Source: an uncultured Coriobacteriia bacterium (GTDB lineage Bacteria > Actinomycetota > Coriobacteriia > Coriobacteriales > QAMH01). Taken from it: DNA of 7,799 nt. The position numbers were made by a program, and so were the translations under genes. The stretch spans positions 1-7,799 of the forward strand of contig CABSKV010000067.1 of assembly GCA_902478425.1 (NCBI GenBank), given 5' to 3'. The notes under the pieces were generated by a model that was not told the DNA's origin, searched no databases, and saw only the letters and a list, made by a program, of their open reading frames with translations. Shown piece by piece: positions 4,563-7,799 of the stretch (the stretch's first letter is position 1; every line of letters starts with the position of its first letter).

Positions 4563-6359
4563 ATGGCGTACCTCCTCGGCTGCGAGAACATCCAGCTCGA
4601 ATATCCCACGGCCCGACTCTTCGATTCCCTCACGCTGGGCGTCAACTCGGGCGACCGCATCGGCATCGTCGGACGCAATGGCGATGGCAAGTCCACGCTG
4701 CTCAGGCTGCTGGCGGGCACGGCCGAGCCAGACGACGGACGCGTCGTGCGCACGGGAAACGTCACGGTCGGCATGCTCGCCCAGAAAGACGCCCTGGACG
4801 ATGACGATACGGTGGGACACGCGATCGTCGGCGATCGTCCCGAGTACGAGTGGGCAGGTGATGCACGCATTCGCGCGATCCTCGCCGAGCTCGTGAGCGA
4901 CCTTGACTGGGATGCGAAGATTGGCACGCTCTCAGGTGGCCAGCGCCGCCGCGTCGACTTGGCACGCGTGCTTATCGGCGACTACGACGTCCTCATGATG
5001 GACGAGCCCACCAACCATCTGGACATCGAGGGCATACACTGGCTCGCCGAGCACCTCAAGGGCCGCTGGCGCGACAACGAGGGCGCGCTGCTGCTCGTCA
5101 CGCACGATCGCTGGTTTCTCGACGAGGTGTGCCTTTCCATGTGGGAGGTACACGACCGCGTCGTCACGCCGTTCGAGGGTGGCTACTCCGCCTACATCAT
5201 GCAGCGCGTGGAACGGCAGCGGCAGGCACGCGTCGCCGAGGCAAAGCGCAAGAACATACTGCGCCGCGAGCTTGCCTGGCTCGCACGTGGGGCACCGGCG
5301 CGCTCGACCAAGCCACGCTTTCGCGTCGAGGCAGCCGAGGCGCTCATCGCCGACGAGCCGCCGCTTCGCAAGAAGGTCGAGCTGCGTCGTACGGCCATGT
5401 CGCGCCTGGGCAAGAAGGTCATCCACCTGCGTGATGCGAGCGTCGAGCTTGGCGGCAGGGAAGTCATAAAGCCGCTCGAATGGAACATCGGGGCAGGGGA
5501 GCGTATCGCGATTCTCGGTGCCAACGGCGCCGGCAAGACGACGCTGCTCAAGCTCATCGAGGGCAAGTTGCGCCCCAGCCACGGACGTGTCGAGATTGGG
5601 CAGACGGTGAAGTTCGCCGTTCTCACCCAACAGCTTAGCGAGCTCGAGGATTTGGGCGACGATCGCGTGCGCGAGGTGTGCAACCGTCACAAGATCTATG
5701 TCGAAATGGCCGACGGCAAGGCGATGTCACCCATGCAGTTGCTCGAGGAGCTTGGCTTCGAGCCCGAACAGCTCAGCTGTCCGGTGCGTGACTTGTCAGG
5801 TGGGCAGAAGCGTCGCCTGCAGCTCATGCTCATCTTGCTTGATCGCCCCAACGTGCTCATTCTCGACGAGCCGGGAAACGACCTCGACACCGATATGCTC
5901 GCCCAGCTCGAGACCTTGCTCGATTCGTGGCCGGGCACGTTGCTCATCGTGAGTCATGATCGCTACCTGGTCGAACGCGTCACCGACGACCAATATGCCC
6001 TCATCGATGGCGAGCTCATCCACATGCCGCGCGGCGTGGATGGCTACCTCGAAGAGCTCGAGCGCAGGAAGCAGGCAAGCCAGCCACGGGATGACTCCGC
6101 GCAGGCTTCTTCGCGTGGAGATGCTTCGGTACCGCTGCAACGCGAGTTGCGCGAGCTGAGGAAGAAGCGCACGTCGGCCGAGCGCAAGATGGGAACGGTG
6201 CGCAGCAAGCTCGAACGGGCGCGTGCCGAGCTACTCGAGATGGATGGCACCGATTACGTCGCCCTCGGCGAGCAGCAGGGTAAGATTTCCCAGCTCGAGG
6301 ATGAGCTCTCTGCGCTCGAGGACGCGTGGCTCGAATACTCCGAACAATTGGGCGAATAA
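4563..6359 (+). CDS. uup: ABC-F family ATPase, Uup-type translation/ribosome factor
   Basis: This 598-residue protein has two ATP-binding cassettes in one chain and no membrane segment, so it is an ABC-F protein and not a transporter. Cassette 1 has Walker A GRNGDGKST (37-45), LSGGQ (123-127), Walker B with catalytic E148 and switch H181. Cassette 2 has GANGAGKTT (319-327), LSGGQ (411-415), Walker B with E436 and H465. The charged interdomain linker (about 210-285, with RRELAWLARGAPARSTK) has the Uup form of the tRNA-facing linker. A lysine/glutamate/leucine-rich C-terminal coiled coil (about 521-598) also points to Uup rather than EttA. Uup-type factors act on ribosomes and affect stalled or assembling particles. 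Cassette 2 reads DEPGNDLD where DEPTNDLD is commoner; catalytic residues are intact. ATG 4563 lies four bases past the degV stop, so translation is probably coupled. A resistance-type ABC-F is less likely because of the coiled coil and linker. Confidence 0.92.
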   Translation: MAYLLGCENIQLEYPTARLFDSLTLGVNSGDRIGIVGRNGDGKSTLLRLLAGTAEPDDGRVVRTGNVTVGMLAQKDALDDDDTVGHAIVGDRPEYEWAGDARIRAILAELVSDLDWDAKIGTLSGGQRRRVDLARVLIGDYDVLMMDEPTNHLDIEGIHWLAEHLKGRWRDNEGALLLVTHDRWFLDEVCLSMWEVHDRVVTPFEGGYSAYIMQRVERQRQARVAEAKRKNILRRELAWLARGAPARSTKPRFRVEAAEALIADEPPLRKKVELRRTAMSRLGKKVIHLRDASVELGGREVIKPLEWNIGAGERIAILGANGAGKTTLLKLIEGKLRPSHGRVEIGQTVKFAVLTQQLSELEDLGDDRVREVCNRHKIYVEMADGKAMSPMQLLEELGFEPEQLSCPVRDLSGGQKRRLQLMLILLDRPNVLILDEPGNDLDTDMLAQLETLLDSWPGTLLIVSHDRYLVERVTDDQYALIDGELIHMPRGVDGYLEELERRKQASQPRDDSAQASSRGDASVPLQRELRELRKKRTSAERKMGTVRSKLERARAELLEMDGTDYVALGEQQGKISQLEDELSALEDAWLEYSEQLGE

Positions 6360-6419
6360 ACCTTCTGTCCATTCCCCCTGTGTGCATTTTGCAGAGCGTT
6401 CGGGCGAAATATGCAATTG

Positions 6420-6428
6420 TGCTAGGAT
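6420..6428 (+). promoter_or_regulatory. Weak candidate extended -10 promoter for the LCP gene
   Basis: TGCTAGGAT has an extended -10 form: TG, one base, then TAGGAT, which matches four of six consensus bases. No good -35 box lies 16-18 bases upstream; the best is TTCGGG at 6399-6404. Transcription would start near 6435, at the first of two dyads. No terminator is evident between the uup stop and this point, so read-through from degV-uup is also possible. Confidence 0.3.
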
Positions 6429-6434
6429 ACGAAA

Positions 6435-6453
6435 CCATACGTGCCCGGTATGG
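6435..6453 (+). promoter_or_regulatory. Dyad at the putative start of the LCP transcript
   Basis: CCATAC (6435-6440) and GTATGG (6448-6453) form a perfect 6-bp inverted repeat around GTGCCCG. It starts six bases after the candidate -10, where an operator or the first leader hairpin would lie. Confidence 0.35.
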
Positions 6454-6471
6454 ACTCTTGCATGTCAGGCA

Positions 6472-6481
6472 TACACGTGTA
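6472..6481 (+). promoter_or_regulatory. Ten-base palindrome TACACGTGTA upstream of the LCP start
   Basis: TACACGTGTA is a perfect palindrome ending 19 bases before the ATG at 6501. It is a plausible binding site for a dimeric regulator, but a ten-base palindrome can also occur by chance. Confidence 0.25.
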
Positions 6482-6500
6482 CCCGATCAAACGAGGGGTT

Positions 6501-7799
6501 ATGGGAGAGGATCGCCGATCCAACCGAAATCGCGCCAACGGCAATAGGAACAGACACGGCGCACGCAACAGCCAGCGTTCCGGCGCAAGCAGGAAGCCCC
6601 AACCTGGCTCTCAGCGAAACACACGGTACAGCGCCCAGGGCTCCAACGCCCGTCATGATTCGCAGGAGGGCATGCGCGACAGTTCCCGTTCTTCCTCTCG
6701 TTCCCGACAGCAACATTCCAACTCGCATTCCGATGCACGACGTCATGCGCAATCTGGCCGCCGCATCCGCTCGACCGACGAGCGTTCGGCTTCCAACGTG
6801 CGCAATCGCGCAAACGGCAGGGGACAGGCAGACGCCCGCAGACGGGCAAGCTCCCAGGACCGTTCCCACGCGCAGGAGCGCGCACACGCCCAAGAGCGCG
6901 CGAGCGCATCGCAGCGTTCTCGTTCGCAGGCGCCGACCGATGCCTCCGAATACGCTGCTTCCAACTACGTCGGCCGCAAGAGGGGGATGTCGCGTGGCAA
7001 GAAGATAGCCCTCGGCATCGCCATCGCGCTCGTGGTCGTGCTCGCGTGCGGTGGCATCGCGGTTGCCGTCTGGTACAACAACATCGCGAACAACATCAGG
7101 GGCGATCAGGACATCACCAACCTGGCCGCACCCGCAGCCAATGAGCCGTATTACGTGCTCCTCATGGGCAGCGATGCTCGCGAGGGGTGGGAACCCGTCG
7201 ATGATTACAACGCGGGCGAGCGCTCGGATTCGATCATGGTCGCGCGCGTTGACGAGAAGGCTCAGCAGGTCAGCATCATTTCCGTGCCACGCGATTTGCG
7301 CGTCAAGGTCAAGGGGCATGGTTACTGCAAGATCAATTCCGTCATCGAATACGGTGGCTACAACATGCTCGTGAACACGCTCAACGAGATATTTGACATC
7401 AAGATCAACTACTACGCGATCGTCTACTTCCAGGGCTTCCTCGATTTGGTCGATACGCTCGGGGGCGTCACCGTCGAAGTTCCCGAGGGAACGGCCGACT
7501 ACAACGAGGACGAGAGCAAGCCGGATATCATCCTTCCCGCAGGCGACGAGGTTCTTCTCAACGGCGAGCAGGCACTCGTGCTCGCGCGTTGCCGTCACGG
7601 ATGGCCCATCGACCAGGGTGCCTATGCGATGGGCGATTATCAGCGCACGCTCAACCAGCGCAATCTCATCAAGGCCATCGCCAAGGGCGTACTCGCGCAG
7701 GATGTCACCAAGCTGCCTGGCCTCATCGAGAGTCTCTCGAAGTGCGTCGAGACGAACATGAGCGTTGACAGGATTCTCTCGCTTGCCATGAACATGAGG
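6501..7799 (+). CDS. LytR-CpsA-Psr (LCP) family wall-polymer transferase, partial at the right edge
   Basis: The frame is open for 433 codons and runs off the window. Residues 1-165 are a low-complexity tail with about 36 Arg and 31 Ser. A membrane helix follows at about 169-191 after the basic RGMSRGKK. The LCP domain begins near 217 and shows its conserved residues: GSDAR (223-227), RSDS (241-244), SVPRD (261-265), KINSVIEYGG (277-286), LARCRH (361-366) and GDYQRTLNQR (378-387). LCP enzymes sit with the catalytic domain outside the membrane and move undecaprenyl-linked glycopolymers onto peptidoglycan. The Arg and Asp residues that hold the pyrophosphate appear intact. GAGG (6493-6496) lies four bases before ATG 6501, a short but usable spacing. 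ATGs at codons 58 and 163 are alternatives, but purine tracts there sit too close to the codon. The C-terminus is missing. Codon content of the tail differs from the domain, which is expected for such composition. Confidence 0.9.
   Translation, partial: MGEDRRSNRNRANGNRNRHGARNSQRSGASRKPQPGSQRNTRYSAQGSNARHDSQEGMRDSSRSSSRSRQQHSNSHSDARRHAQSGRRIRSTDERSASNVRNRANGRGQADARRRASSQDRSHAQERAHAQERASASQRSRSQAPTDASEYAASNYVGRKRGMSRGKKIALGIAIALVVVLACGGIAVAVWYNNIANNIRGDQDITNLAAPAANEPYYVLLMGSDAREGWEPVDDYNAGERSDSIMVARVDEKAQQVSIISVPRDLRVKVKGHGYCKINSVIEYGGYNMLVNTLNEIFDIKINYYAIVYFQGFLDLVDTLGGVTVEVPEGTADYNEDESKPDIILPAGDEVLLNGEQALVLARCRHGWPIDQGAYAMGDYQRTLNQRNLIKAIAKGVLAQDVTKLPGLIESLSKCVETNMSVDRILSLAMNMR
6867..6902 (+). 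repeat. Tandem six-residue repeat HAQERA x2 in the LCP tail
   Basis: Residues 123-128 and 129-134 of the LCP protein are both HAQERA. The 18-base units differ only at synonymous third positions (GCG/GCC, CAG/CAA, GCA/GCG). This suggests a past duplication kept at the protein level, inside the Arg/Ser-rich cytoplasmic tail. Confidence 0.7.

Noticed and set aside
4046..4927. Reverse-strand open frame of 293 codons across the degV-uup junction
   Set aside because: It overlaps two strongly supported forward genes and shows only low-complexity Arg/Ser/Ala sequence.
5862..5886. DEPG instead of DEPT in the second Walker B of the Uup-like protein, considered as a sign of a dead ATPase
   Set aside because: The catalytic Glu, both signature motifs and the switch His are intact, and I recall the same Gly variant in actinobacterial Uup-type proteins, so it looks like a subfamily trait.
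6223..7008. Forward open frame of 261 codons spanning the end of uup and the LCP tail
   Set aside because: It is out of frame with both real genes, begins inside the uup coiled coil and has no ribosome binding site or motif.
6465..7598. Reverse-strand open frame of 377 codons opposite the LCP gene
   Set aside because: The forward frame carries all LCP signature residues plus a membrane helix; the reverse product is compositionally biased with no recognisable domain.

Overview
The window looks like chromosomal DNA from a GC-rich anaerobic actinobacterium, most plausibly class Coriobacteriia (Eggerthellaceae type). This is inferred from gene content, codon use and protein flavour, not from a marker gene. 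All genes with support lie on the + strand, and reverse-strand open frames are shadows of GC-rich codons.

Region 1 (1-3403) is about redox metalloenzymes. It opens with the last 69 codons of a gene that resembles the beta-sandwich tail found on iron-sulfur subunits of pyrogallol transhydroxylase-like molybdoenzymes. A clean intrinsic terminator follows (231-268). After a leader with three direct repeats and a stem-loop comes an 891-residue molybdopterin (Mo or W bis-MGD) oxidoreductase. It has an N-terminal [4Fe-4S] site, a probable cysteine metal ligand and no export signal. A 79-residue dicluster ferredoxin follows, separated from it by a perfect 13-bp hairpin. The two probably form a soluble cytoplasmic enzyme and electron carrier pair. 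The substrate cannot be read from the sequence.

Region 2 (3404-6359) begins with a 267-base intergenic stretch holding a GC hairpin, a plausible sigma-70 promoter and a near-perfect dyad beside the ribosome binding site. It leads into a DegV/FakB-type fatty-acid-binding protein. Four bases after that gene ends, a Uup-type ABC-F ATPase begins, so the two are very likely co-translated.

Region 3 (6360-7799) has a 141-base leader with a weak promoter and two dyads, then a LytR-CpsA-Psr (LCP) wall-polymer transferase that runs off the right edge. It carries an unusually long, arginine- and serine-rich cytoplasmic tail of about 165 residues before its single membrane segment.

No rRNA, tRNA, CRISPR array, insertion sequence or phage gene was seen. 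The best candidates for something undescribed are the orphan molybdo/tungsto-enzyme with its ferredoxin and intercistronic hairpin, and the basic tail of the LCP protein.
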